Part shown: positions 26,637 to 35,769 of the stretch, piece after piece
How positions within the stretch are numbered: the first letter of the stretch is position 1
Layout: each line of letters opens with the position of its first letter
Position numbers and translations under genes: made by a program
NCBI GenBank assembly: GCA_051208035.1
Contig: JBPJFZ010000010.1
Span: forward strand, 1 to 64,000
DNA from: JACKOB01 sp024234575
Lineage (GTDB): Bacteria; Pseudomonadota; Gammaproteobacteria; Pseudomonadales; Oleiphilaceae
Reading direction: 5' to 3'
Length of the DNA: 64,000 nt
The notes under the pieces: generated by a model
Databases searched by the model: none
Seen by the model: only the letters and a program-made list of their open reading frames with translations
What the model was told of the DNA's origin: nothing

Positions 26637-27593
26637 TTAACATTCTATATTTACCGCAGGAATGCGCAACTCCTTAGGCATAGAGAATACAATATTCTCT
26701 TCTCGCCCGTGCAGCTCTTCAGGTGCCTGACCACCCAGCTCAGCCACTTTATCGACCACCTGCTTTACTAAAATCTCAGGGGCTGATGCCCCTGCGGTAA
26801 TACCAACGGTTTTCGCACCAGAAAACCAGGCAGGATCAATTTCTGAGGCGTCATCAATTAAGTAGGCCGCAGTCCCCATACGCGCGCCCAACTCCCGCAG
26901 ACGATTACTGTTAGAACTGTTAGGCGACCCTACAACCAAAACCACATCGCAATCACTGGCTAATTCTTTTACTGCATCCTGACGATTTTGGGTGGCATAA
27001 CAAATATCGTCTTTTCTTGGCCCGCGCACAGCAGGGTAGCGACTCCGCAAAGCATCAATCACTTTCGCGGTGTCATCCATCGATAGCGTTGTTTGGGTGA
27101 CATAAAACACGTTCGTGGGGTCTTTAATCTGCAGTTTGGCAACATCAGCCTCATTCTCCACCAGGTAGATGGCACCGCCATACTGACCATCAAACTGTCC
27201 CATGGTGCCTTCAACTTCAGGGTGCCCTTCGTGACCAATGAGAATGCACTCAGCACCATCTTTACTGTATTTAGCAACCTCAATATGCACCTTGGTTACC
27301 AAGGGGCAAGTTGCGTCAAACACTTTAAGCCCGCGTCTTTCTGCTTCTGCCCGCACCGATTGCGACACGCCATGGGCGCTGAATATGACCAACGTGTTAT
27401 CCGGCACTTCATCGAGTTCATCAACAAAAATTGCGCCTCGATCGCGCAGATTTTCAACCACAAACTTGTTATGAACCACCTCATGACGAACATAGATAGG
27501 TGCACCAAAGACATCCAGCGCCCGGTTTACAATCTCTATAGCACGATCTACGCCAGCGCAAAATCCACGCGGGTTAGCGAGTTTGACTTTCAT
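26637..27593 (-). CDS. ispH: 4-hydroxy-3-methylbut-2-enyl diphosphate reductase
   Basis: Iron-sulfur enzyme of the last step of the MEP isoprenoid pathway, producing IPP and DMAPP. 318 residues. The three [4Fe-4S] cysteines are C12 (PRGFCAGVDRA), C96 (DATCPLVTKVH) and C198 (DDICYATQNRQ). Substrate residues H41 (HEVVHN), H74 (SAHGVS), H124 and E126 (GHPEVEG) are present. Followed in the usual gammaproteobacterial order by fkpB, lspA and ileS upstream on the same strand. Confidence 0.96.
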   Translation of the reverse strand: MKVKLANPRGFCAGVDRAIEIVNRALDVFGAPIYVRHEVVHNKFVVENLRDRGAIFVDELDEVPDNTLVIFSAHGVSQSVRAEAERRGLKVFDATCPLVTKVHIEVAKYSKDGAECILIGHEGHPEVEGTMGQFDGQYGGAIYLVENEADVAKLQIKDPTNVFYVTQTTLSMDDTAKVIDALRSRYPAVRGPRKDDICYATQNRQDAVKELASDCDVVLVVGSPNSSNSNRLRELGARMGTAAYLIDDASEIDPAWFSGAKTVGITAGASAPEILVKQVVDKVAELGGQAPEELHGREENIVFSMPKELRIPAVNIEC

Positions 27594-27632
27594 CGATTCT
27601 TTGCCTCTTACCTGAACTCTATTCTTGGTGGT

Positions 27633-28088
27633 TTAGCCAACATCCGGCACGCTGTCTTCAACCCGAAGAATTTCAGCTTCAAAAACCAGCGTCTTACCTG
27701 CTAACGGATGATTAAAGTCGATCACAACATTCGATTCTTCGATCTCATGAACTACCCCCGGCACCTCGGCTTTCGCCGCATCTTGAAAAGAGATAATCAT
27801 ACCTTTTTCCAAAGGCATGTCAGCGGCAAACTGGTCGCGCTTAAACCGTTGCACATTGCTCGGGTTATGCTGGCCAAAGGCATTTTCAGGTAAAACTGTA
27901 AATTCGCCCGTCTCTCCGGCGGCCATCCCAACCAATAAACGGCTAAAATGCTCAGGCAGATTTTCATCACCGAAATCAAAAGTGGCGGGAATTTTACCGA
28001 AGGTCGTATCCACCACCTCGCCATTTTCAAGCTTCAGCGCAAAATTAAGGGTAATACGCTTACCTTCACCGACTACAGACTGGCTCAT
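27633..28088 (-). CDS. fkpB: FKBP-type peptidyl-prolyl isomerase, SlpA/FkpB type
   Basis: Cytoplasmic FKBP-type prolyl isomerase/chaperone of 151 residues. Motifs of the SlyD/FkpB group: ITLNFALKLENGEVVDTTF, the GMAAGETGEFTVLPENAFG insert-in-flap region, and a C-terminal DFNHPLAGKTLVFEAEIL. No histidine-rich metal tail, so it is not SlyD. 39 bases upstream of ispH on the same strand, in the usual lspA-fkpB-ispH cluster. Confidence 0.93.
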   Translation of the reverse strand: MSQSVVGEGKRITLNFALKLENGEVVDTTFGKIPATFDFGDENLPEHFSRLLVGMAAGETGEFTVLPENAFGQHNPSNVQRFKRDQFAADMPLEKGMIISFQDAAKAEVPGVVHEIEESNVVIDFNHPLAGKTLVFEAEILRVEDSVPDVG

Positions 28089-28129
28089 AGATATTCCTGC
28101 TTATATTAGGTATTAAATGCAAGCCCGTT

Positions 28130-28756
28130 TCACTTTGGAGGAAACTGAGCTAAAAGCTTGCCGATTGTTTTATCAATCAGCTTATCGCGATCTGCGGAAC
28201 CCAGCTGTTCGTCAGTCAACTCTTTCTGGGCCGTCGCCCGCCAGATGACTTTGTTTTTATCTGGCTCAACGAAATCAACAATCATGGTGCCTTTTCTATA
28301 ACGAGTGACCATCTGCTCTTCCACAGGAACAGCGGACATGGTCATCATGACTCCGCCGTAATATTGTCCGGCATAGCCTATTCCGTTATAGGTACTAAAG
28401 GATTGAGAGTACCCGTCATAAACCTTATGGGTATCCACATCAACTTGTTCCTTTGCTGTCAGGTGATAATTTACCAAAAAATCGACAACACCTTCGTCAC
28501 GTCGCGTGAGACCTTTACTGGCTAACTGTTTCTCGATCATGAAGCGAACATTATCATCGAGAATTGCGTCTATTTGTTCCGCATCAGCCGAGTCATCGTT
28601 AATGGATTTACCGGCACTTTCGTGCCAACGATAATATTTGAAGTCCGAAAACTTTGTCGCTTTGCTATAACTGGTTTCAATGTCTGTTTTAGTGGCGCAG
28701 GCATTTAGCAACAAAGCTGCCACCAACATTCCCGCTATCTGAATTGTTCTCAACAT
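28130..28756 (-). CDS. DUF4136-type lipoprotein
   Basis: Lipoprotein of 208 residues and unknown function. Signal peptide MLRTIQIAGMLVAALLLNAC with lipobox LNAC (Cys 20), then the DUF4136 pattern: early F.DFKYYRWHE, a central VDFLVNYHL, a Tyr/Gly-rich stretch around YAGQYYGG, and a late GTMIVDFVEPDKNKVIWRATA plus IGKLLAQFPP. It sits between fkpB and lspA, an interruption of the lspA-fkpB-ispH cluster as I know it from E. coli and Pseudomonas. Position next to signal peptidase II is probably coincidental. Confidence 0.82.
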   Translation of the reverse strand: MLRTIQIAGMLVAALLLNACATKTDIETSYSKATKFSDFKYYRWHESAGKSINDDSADAEQIDAILDDNVRFMIEKQLASKGLTRRDEGVVDFLVNYHLTAKEQVDVDTHKVYDGYSQSFSTYNGIGYAGQYYGGVMMTMSAVPVEEQMVTRYRKGTMIVDFVEPDKNKVIWRATAQKELTDEQLGSADRDKLIDKTIGKLLAQFPPK

Positions 28757-28814
28757 ACTTCCCCTATTTATTATTCGAATTTAAAGCCTGTTAGCCAAAC
28801 TTTAGCGTTTACTT

Positions 28815-29309
28815 TTACGAAGCCGAACCAGGCCTATTGGCTGCACTACCAGCCCGTTTCTCTGGACGAAACATATCCAGCGCCATCATGACTGCACCGA
28901 TCGTTATCGCCGTATCGGCTATATTAAATGCTGGAAAGTGATAGTTTTCCCAGTAGAAGTGGAGAAAATCAACGACGTAGCCATGTACGATCCGGTCATA
29001 CAAATTGCCCAATGCACCACCCAGCACCAGCGCTATAGAGACAGCAAGCCAACGATCGTTTCGTAATGACAGCAACCACTTTACAAGAATAATACTAACG
29101 AGAACGGCCAGGCTGGCGAAAAACCAACGCTGCCAGCCCGATTGATTGGCCAAAAAACTGAACGCTGCACCGGTATTGTGCAGCAGCGTTAGTTTGAAGG
29201 AGGGAAACACGGGTACCGAGATACCATAATCGAGGTTCGCTGTTGCCAGATACTTGGTGTACAAGTCGGCAACAATGACAAATAGGGATAACCAAAGGTA
29301 CTTCCACAT
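28815..29309 (-). CDS. lspA: lipoprotein signal peptidase II
   Basis: Inner-membrane aspartyl protease that cleaves prolipoprotein signal peptides after lipidation. 164 residues with four hydrophobic segments, the conserved HNTGAAFSFL, and the catalytic dyad D114 (GYVVDFLHFYW) and D132 (FNIADTAITIG). The frame opens at 29393, but the ATG at 29309 (MWKYLWLSLF) has GCAGGT in front and gives the normal N terminus. Lies 132 bases after ileS, a wider gap than usual for this pair. Confidence 0.95.
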   Translation of the reverse strand: MWKYLWLSLFVIVADLYTKYLATANLDYGISVPVFPSFKLTLLHNTGAAFSFLANQSGWQRWFFASLAVLVSIILVKWLLSLRNDRWLAVSIALVLGGALGNLYDRIVHGYVVDFLHFYWENYHFPAFNIADTAITIGAVMMALDMFRPEKRAGSAANRPGSAS

Positions 29310-29441
29310 AACAGACCTGCTAATTTGGCGAATTTGATAACACATGCGTAAAGGCATGCGCTCAGACAGACCAGGCGGATAATTACATGGCACCTGGTCT
29401 TTACTGCAGATAAGGATAAGGACAACTACACTATGACAAAC

Positions 29442-32279
29442 CTAAGCATAGAGTCTTTTTTCACCCGCCCCATCAACGTTTTCTATACAACGACCGCAAA
29501 GTTCTGGATGCTCGGCATGTCGACCGACTTCTTCCCTAAAGTGCCAACAACGCACACACTTGGTAAAGGATGCAGGCTCAACCGACAGTTTTAAGCCTTC
29601 CACGTCTTCGCTCACAGTCGCTTTTTCGGACCCTGGCGCAGACAAATCGCATACCCTCGCGACGGAAGAAATCAACACAAAGCGAAGCTCTTCCCCTAAC
29701 AGGTCGAGCTTCTCTTTGAGGCTACCTTCGCAGTAAAGCGTAACCTGTGTGGCCAACGACCCTTTGACTAAACCTTCACGGCGCACTTCTTCAATTTTCT
29801 TGTTTACAGCGTCTTTCACGCCAAGAATAACATCCCAGTATTCACGTCCCAGCTCTTCAGACTCATCCAGAGGCTGCAGATGCTCGTACCAGGTTTCGAG
29901 ATGCACGCTTTCGCCTCGCTGCCCGGGAATCGTTTCCCAGATTTCGTCTGCCGTAAAGCTAAGTATTGGGGCAACCCAGCGCACCATGGCTTCAATGACA
30001 TGGTACATGGCGGTCTGACAAGAGCGCCTTGCCAAACTGTCTGCGCCAGTGGTGTATTGTCTGTCTTTGATAATATCGAGATAAAAGCCACCCAGCTCGA
30101 CGGTACAGAAATTTTGTATCTTCTGATAAATATTTAAGAAACTGTACGAGTGGTAAGCGGCGATGATTTCGCTTTGTAATTGATATGCCTGATCAACAAT
30201 CCAACGATCAAGGCTCAACATGTCTTCGTATGGCGTTAAGTCTGTTTCTGGCGCAAAGCCATTTAGATTAGACAACAAAAAGCGAGCCGTGTTGCGAATT
30301 CTTCTGTAGGTGTCCGCAGTGCGCTTTAAGATCTCATCAGACACGGTCATTTCGCCGCTATAATCCGTTGCCGCCACCCACAATCGCAGGATATCGGCAC
30401 CAAGATCGTTCATCACTTCCTGTGGCGAAACAACATTACCCAGTGACTTCGACATTTTGCGTCCATCACCATCCACGGTAAAACCGTGCGTCAGCACCTG
30501 TTTGTATGGGGCCTTGCCATTGATGGCGATGCCGGTCTTAAGGGATGACTGAAACCACCCTCGATGCTGGTCAGAACCTTCCAGATAAAGATCCGCCGGA
30601 TACTGCCCAAGTTCTGCTCGTTGCTGTAACACCGCGGCATGCGTGACGCCCGAGTCGAACCATACGTCCAATGTATCGGTCGTTTTGTCATAATTGGCGG
30701 CATCTGCCCCCAGCAACTCTGCCGGATCAAGATCAAACCAGGCGTCCATTCCGGCAAGCTCTACTTTTTTCGCTACCGCTTCGATCAAAGAAGACGTCTC
30801 TGGATGCAACTCGCCGGTTTCTTTATTGACGAACAAAGTAATCGGCACACCCCAGGTTCGTTGACGTGAAATACACCAATCCGGACTTTGCTCAAGCATG
30901 GATTCGATGCGATTCTGCCCCCAGGCTGGTACCCAGGAAACCCCCTTCACCGCTTCGAGCGCATCACGCTTTAAACCATTTTGATCCATGCTCACAAACC
31001 ACTGAGGCGTCGCCCGGAATATCAGCGGCGTCTTGGTTCTCCAGCAGTGCGGGTAACTATGCTTAAAGCTTTTCTTGTAAACGAGGCGTTTGTGCTGGTT
31101 AAGCACTTCGATAACTTTTTCATCGACCTTGTAAACATGTTCACCTGCAAACAGACCGGTGGAGGCTTTAAAAATACCATTGTCATCAACCAGCCCTAAC
31201 GTTCCAATACCGTATACGCGACCAACGTTAAAATCGTCGACGCCGTGATCTGGCGCTGTGTGCACTGCGCCAGTTCCCGCTTCGGTAGTGACATGATCAC
31301 CCAAAATTACTGGTACTTGCCGATCATCATAGAAAGGGTGCTGCAACAACAGACTTTCGAGTTTCCCGCCCAAGCACTTCCCTACAACCTTATAGCTATC
31401 AACCCCGTATCTTTCCATGGTGTGAGCCAATAAGGCTTCAGCGATCAGGAGGCGCTCAACACCAAACCCGGTGTCACACTCAGCCAAACAGTAGACCAGC
31501 TCGCTGTTAAGAGATACCGCCTGATTCGACGGAAGCGTCCAGGGGGTCGTGGTCCAGATCACCACCGAGATATCTCCTGAACCGGACACAGGCTCTACGT
31601 CAAAGGCACTGACAAAAGCATCTGTGTCAACAGGAGTAAAGCGAACATCAACCGCCGTCGACTCTTTCTCGTGATATTCGACTTCAGCTTCGGCCAGCGC
31701 AGAGCCGCCGACAACGCTCCAGTAAACAGGCTTGAAACCTTTGTGCAAGTGGCCGTTTTCTACAATTCGCCCCAACGAACGAATGATGTCGGCTTCAAAT
31801 TTGAAGTCCATGGTCAGGTATGGGTTATCCCAGTCACCTAGTACGCCAAGTCGAATAAAGTCGGCCTTTTGTCCATCAACCTGCTTACGCGCATACTTAC
31901 GACATTCTGCACGAAATGTTTTGTGGTCAACCTTCACACCAGCTTTGCCAATTTTCTTTTCGACATTGTGCTCTATCGGCAGGCCATGACAATCCCAACC
32001 GGGAATATAGGGTGAGTCCATACCACTCATGGTTTTCGACTTAACGATAATATCTTTCAATATTTTATTAACCGAGTGACCGATATGAATGTTGCCATTC
32101 GCATACGGAGGGCCGTCGTGAAGAATAAACTTTTCTGCCCCTTGGCGAGCCTCTCGAATTTTCTGGTACAGCTTTTTCTTATACCAGCGGTCCAGCATGC
32201 CAGGCTCTCTCTGGGCCAGACTTGCCTTCATTGGAAATGCAGTGTTCGGAAGGTTCAGAGTATGTTTATAGTCACTCAT
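29442..32279 (-). CDS. ileS: isoleucyl-tRNA synthetase
   Basis: Class I aminoacyl-tRNA synthetase, 945 residues. HIGH motif in PPYANGNIHIGHSVNKI near residue 57-68, WDCHGLPIEH, the inserted editing domain (around 200-390, TTPWTLPSNQAV), KMSKS in DGRKMSKSLGN, an anticodon-binding domain, and a C-terminal zinc knuckle C-x2-C-x16-C-x2-C (CVRCWHFREE ... LCGRC). This is the bacterial type that is typically sensitive to mupirocin. Upstream is ribF, downstream lspA. Confidence 0.97.
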   Translation of the reverse strand: MSDYKHTLNLPNTAFPMKASLAQREPGMLDRWYKKKLYQKIREARQGAEKFILHDGPPYANGNIHIGHSVNKILKDIIVKSKTMSGMDSPYIPGWDCHGLPIEHNVEKKIGKAGVKVDHKTFRAECRKYARKQVDGQKADFIRLGVLGDWDNPYLTMDFKFEADIIRSLGRIVENGHLHKGFKPVYWSVVGGSALAEAEVEYHEKESTAVDVRFTPVDTDAFVSAFDVEPVSGSGDISVVIWTTTPWTLPSNQAVSLNSELVYCLAECDTGFGVERLLIAEALLAHTMERYGVDSYKVVGKCLGGKLESLLLQHPFYDDRQVPVILGDHVTTEAGTGAVHTAPDHGVDDFNVGRVYGIGTLGLVDDNGIFKASTGLFAGEHVYKVDEKVIEVLNQHKRLVYKKSFKHSYPHCWRTKTPLIFRATPQWFVSMDQNGLKRDALEAVKGVSWVPAWGQNRIESMLEQSPDWCISRQRTWGVPITLFVNKETGELHPETSSLIEAVAKKVELAGMDAWFDLDPAELLGADAANYDKTTDTLDVWFDSGVTHAAVLQQRAELGQYPADLYLEGSDQHRGWFQSSLKTGIAINGKAPYKQVLTHGFTVDGDGRKMSKSLGNVVSPQEVMNDLGADILRLWVAATDYSGEMTVSDEILKRTADTYRRIRNTARFLLSNLNGFAPETDLTPYEDMLSLDRWIVDQAYQLQSEIIAAYHSYSFLNIYQKIQNFCTVELGGFYLDIIKDRQYTTGADSLARRSCQTAMYHVIEAMVRWVAPILSFTADEIWETIPGQRGESVHLETWYEHLQPLDESEELGREYWDVILGVKDAVNKKIEEVRREGLVKGSLATQVTLYCEGSLKEKLDLLGEELRFVLISSVARVCDLSAPGSEKATVSEDVEGLKLSVEPASFTKCVRCWHFREEVGRHAEHPELCGRCIENVDGAGEKRLYA

Positions 32280-32420
32280 TTTATTATCACTATGCCGTAT
32301 TAAAGGTCATTCACACGAGTTTATACGCAGCTTCTGCTACGCAATATGGAAAGCTAATATTCTTGTAAATAGTGGTATCTGCAAAAGCCCGATCATTTTC
32401 TGCTTGCGACTGGTCAGAAC

Positions 32421-33425
32421 CTAACAAAGTGGTGACGTGCCCTCATCAAAATATCGACGAGCCATCTGCACATCCAGCAGTATCTGGCGCTTCAATAAAT
32501 CAAGGGACGCAAACTTCTGCTCATCACGAATCTTATGATGAAATACCACCCGCAGATGGTAGCCATATACATCGCCGGAGAAATCTAACAGGTGCACTTC
32601 AAGCGCCGGTCGCAGGCCATCGACTGTTGGGCGAGTGCCTATATTAGCCACCCCCTTCCAACTTTCAACCTCGGGCACGAGCGCCGCCGCGGACAAAGTA
32701 CCAGATTGCGATCCTGTTCCCCTTTTGGGGCCAATCAATTGCGCAGAAACTGCATACACTCCGTTGAGTGCAGGCTTTTTACGACCCAGCGAAACATTGG
32801 CTGTCGGCACGCCAAACTGCCGCCCCAGTTTTTTCCCATGGACGACGCAACCTGTAATGGCGTACTCATGCCCCAACAATTGCGCGGCCAAACCAAAATC
32901 ATTTTGATCAAGCGCCTGCCGTATACGGGTACTGCTTACTCTATCTCCGGAGACTTCAACCGTGCGCGTGCGCTCGACCTGATAGCCTGCCCGCTCCCCC
33001 GATTGCTGCAATAACTGAAAATTTCCGGCTCGATCGCAACCAAAACGAAAGTCATCACCGACGACTAAATAACGTACTTTAAGCGCATCGACCAATATCT
33101 GCTGAATAAACTCATCAGCCGTCAGATTTCTTAGTCGGGCATTAAATTGCAGGCAAACCACGATATCAATTTGCTCATTTTGCAGAGCCACTAGTTTTTC
33201 TCTAAAACGCATCAACCTTGGCGGCGACTGTTCATGCTGGAAAAACTCTCTTGGCTGGGGCTCGAAGACCATCACAACCGACGGAACCTGCAATCGCCTG
33301 GCTTGCTCACGGACCTGCGCCAATATAACGCGATGCCCCTGATGTACGCCGTCAAAATTACCAATCGTCGCTACACACCCTGACTTGAGCGAAGACAGAT
33401 TATGCAGCCCTCGAATTAACCTCAT
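32421..33425 (-). CDS. ribF: bifunctional riboflavin kinase / FAD synthetase
   Basis: Converts riboflavin to FMN and FMN to FAD. 334 residues. N-terminal FAD synthetase nucleotidyltransferase domain with GNFDGVHQGHR, VVGDDFRFGCDRAG and VSSTRIRQAL; C-terminal riboflavin kinase with GKKLGRQFGVPTAN, GVANIGTRPTVDG and a helical end. The frame starts at a TTG at 33437; the ATG at 33425 (MRLIRGLHN) matches the family start. Usual murJ-ribF-ileS order. It uses the product of the riboflavin genes at 47033-50585. Confidence 0.95.
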   Translation of the reverse strand: MRLIRGLHNLSSLKSGCVATIGNFDGVHQGHRVILAQVREQARRLQVPSVVMVFEPQPREFFQHEQSPPRLMRFREKLVALQNEQIDIVVCLQFNARLRNLTADEFIQQILVDALKVRYLVVGDDFRFGCDRAGNFQLLQQSGERAGYQVERTRTVEVSGDRVSSTRIRQALDQNDFGLAAQLLGHEYAITGCVVHGKKLGRQFGVPTANVSLGRKKPALNGVYAVSAQLIGPKRGTGSQSGTLSAAALVPEVESWKGVANIGTRPTVDGLRPALEVHLLDFSGDVYGYHLRVVFHHKIRDEQKFASLDLLKRQILLDVQMARRYFDEGTSPLC

Positions 33426-33515
33426 CGATTTGACCAAAATGAAAAACGCGCATTATATACGAGACAACAGAAATACGCACGGGGCGCGCTGTATCAGAGC
33501 AAAAGCTCACCAGTT

Positions 33516-35135
33516 TCAGGATTTTTTACGCAAACCGGACAAGCGAAACCCCATAACGAATAGCGCCACAAAATAGACAACCACACCCGCAACAACCACG
33601 CCCCCCATGCGATAGCAACGCTCGAAGACAGCATAGCTTTCCCAATCCCCCGACTGCGGCCCTACAAGAAAAACAGCCAGCAACATCAAGGAATTGGCAA
33701 CCGCCAACTTTAGTAAAAACAGCGGCCATCCTTTTTGTGCAGCGTAGACATTCGTACGCACCAAGCCCCACATCAACAATCCAGCATTCATCCAGGCCGA
33801 AATACTGGTAGCCATCGCCAAGCCGACATGCGCAAGCGGGCCAATAAGAATGAGGTTTAACACCATATTTGCAATCATGGCATAAATACCTATTTTGACT
33901 GGGGTTTTCGTATCTTGCCGAGAAAAATACCCCGTTGCCAAAACCTTAATCAACATGAACGCCTGCAAACCCATCGCGTAAGCCAACAAACTTTTGGCCG
34001 ACATATCCACATCCAGCAAGGTCATTTCGCCATAATAAAAAAGCGTGATAATTAAAGGTCGAGCCAACACCATCAGCGCCAGCGCTGCCGGCAAGCCAAT
34101 TATCATGACGCTGCGCAAAGCCCAGTCAAGCGTTGCCGAAAACTCCTTCAGCGACGCACTGGCATGGTTGCGCGATAGTGCCGGCAAAATAACTGTGGCG
34201 ATAGCAATACCAATAACCCCCAAAGGAAGCTCTGAAAGCCGGTCTGAATAGTAAAGCCAGGAGACGCTGCCAGTTTGCAAAAACGACGCCAGCACAGTAT
34301 CCAGTAAAAGATTGATTTGACTGACGGACACACCAAACAGTGCAGGCACCATCAACTTCAATATTCTCGCAACGCCCTCATGCCGGTAATCTAGCCTGGG
34401 TCGTGGCAACAAGTTTAATCTAAGTAAAAAGGGCAACTGAAACATCATCTGCAACATACCGGCAATCAGCACCCCCCAGGCCAAAGACATTGCCGAGCCG
34501 GAAAAGTAAGGGGTCAACCAAACCGCCGAGCAGATGAGCACGATATTCAGCAGCACCGGGGTAATGGCTGGCACAGCAAAACGGCCGTAGCTATTTAGAA
34601 TACTTCCCGCAAAAGCGGTGAGCGAGATAAACAAAAGGTAAGGAAAGGTAATTCGAAGCATTTCTGAGGCCAGCGTAAATTTCTGCTGATCCGCATAGAA
34701 ACCCGGCGCAAAAACCGCCGTTAAAGCAGGTGCTGCCAAAATCGCTACCAGCGTGATAATTAGCAACACAAACCCGAGAACACCGGCCACCGAATCAATC
34801 AATAGCTTTGTCTCTGGCAGACCGCGCTGGGTTTTGTACTCACTTAATACCGGCACAAAAGCCTGAGCAAAGGCACCCTCTGCGAAAAGACGCCGAAGAA
34901 AATTGGGTATTTTAAAAGCGACGAAAAATGCGTCTGCACTTGCCCCAGCGCCGAAGTAAAGCGCAATTACTACATCTCGCACTAATCCCAAAATACGAGA
35001 CAGCATGGTCATTACCGCCACCACCAGACTCGATTTCAACAATCCCGAAGCGGGACCATCGCCTTTAGCCTTGGCTGGGTGTTCGGGTTCGCCGCTTTTT
35101 TTCACTGGCGGAAGAGAGCCGTCATCAGTTGCCAT
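33516..35135 (-). CDS. murJ: lipid II flippase MurJ
   Basis: Inner-membrane transporter of the MOP superfamily that flips lipid II for peptidoglycan synthesis. 539 residues with about 14 membrane segments. Begins with 30 polar residues rich in Lys/Pro, longer than in E. coli MurJ, then LKSSLVVAVMTMLSRILGLVRD, the conserved first helix with SRxxGxxRD. DAFFVAFKIPNFLRRLFAEGAF follows. Divergent from rpsT across 281 bp. Confidence 0.95.
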   Translation of the reverse strand: MATDDGSLPPVKKSGEPEHPAKAKGDGPASGLLKSSLVVAVMTMLSRILGLVRDVVIALYFGAGASADAFFVAFKIPNFLRRLFAEGAFAQAFVPVLSEYKTQRGLPETKLLIDSVAGVLGFVLLIITLVAILAAPALTAVFAPGFYADQQKFTLASEMLRITFPYLLFISLTAFAGSILNSYGRFAVPAITPVLLNIVLICSAVWLTPYFSGSAMSLAWGVLIAGMLQMMFQLPFLLRLNLLPRPRLDYRHEGVARILKLMVPALFGVSVSQINLLLDTVLASFLQTGSVSWLYYSDRLSELPLGVIGIAIATVILPALSRNHASASLKEFSATLDWALRSVMIIGLPAALALMVLARPLIITLFYYGEMTLLDVDMSAKSLLAYAMGLQAFMLIKVLATGYFSRQDTKTPVKIGIYAMIANMVLNLILIGPLAHVGLAMATSISAWMNAGLLMWGLVRTNVYAAQKGWPLFLLKLAVANSLMLLAVFLVGPQSGDWESYAVFERCYRMGGVVVAGVVVYFVALFVMGFRLSGLRKKS

Positions 35136-35329
35136 GTAACAATTTCGCTAAGTATGAAAAGACGCGAATTCTAACACCGCACCAAGGGTAACGATAGAAT
35201 ACAGCCTCTCGAATAAAGCATGAGTTCAATAAAAACATAAATAAATTTGACCACAGATTAGGCAAAGCGCATCATGGCGCCCTTCGGTGACTGATATTCG
35301 GTTTTTTATGAGTCACGGGCAAAACACAC

Positions 35330-35358
35330 TTGACAATCGGTCAATAAAACGGCATTCT
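35330..35358 (+). promoter_or_regulatory. probable rpsT promoter
   Basis: Perfect -35 TTGACA (35330-35335), 17-base spacer, weak -10 CATTCT (35353-35358), then a GC-rich CTCGCG discriminator typical of ribosomal protein promoters. It lies 59 bases before the rpsT start. Confidence 0.5.
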
Positions 35359-35416
35359 CTCGCGTCATTTTTGACTGAATCCAGAATTCTTTTTATCATC
35401 TTTTAGGAGTTAATCG

Positions 35417-35683
35417 GTGGCAAATTCCGCATCTTCCAAAAAACGTGCGCGTCAGCAGGAAAAGCGCCGTCGCCATAACGCTAGTCAGCGTTCTATGGTT
35501 CGCACGTTCATCAAGAAAGTAAACGCCAAAATCGAAGGCGGCAACTATGACGAAGCTCAGGCAGCTTTATTGGCGGCACAGCCAATTATTGACAGCATGG
35601 GTAACAAAGGAATTATCGCCAAGAACCTGGCAGCTCGCACCAAGAGCAGACTGAACGCCCGAGTTAAAGCTCTCAAGGCTTAA
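35417..35683 (+). CDS. rpsT: 30S ribosomal protein S20
   Basis: Primary 16S rRNA-binding protein, 88 residues, highly basic helical protein (MANSASSKKRARQQEKRRRHN). The start is GTG, preceded by AGGAG at a good distance. Non-ATG starts are known for rpsT: E. coli uses UUG, and the weak start is part of S20 autoregulation. Monocistronic, with a strong terminator after it. Confidence 0.97.
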   Translation: MANSASSKKRARQQEKRRRHNASQRSMVRTFIKKVNAKIEGGNYDEAQAALLAAQPIIDSMGNKGIIAKNLAARTKSRLNARVKALKA

Positions 35684-35715
35684 ATATAAAGCGCAAGCGT
35701 TTTATATTTAATAAC

Positions 35716-35740
35716 AAAAAGCCGGCAATGCCGGCTTTTT
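35716..35740. terminator. bidirectional terminator of rpsT and proB
   Basis: AAAAAGCCGGC (35716-35726) and GCCGGCTTTTT (35730-35740) around AAT form an ideal A/GC/T hairpin between convergent rpsT and proB. Confidence 0.92.
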
Positions 35741-35769
35741 GTGTGTCCAACGAATTAAATTAACGCAAA

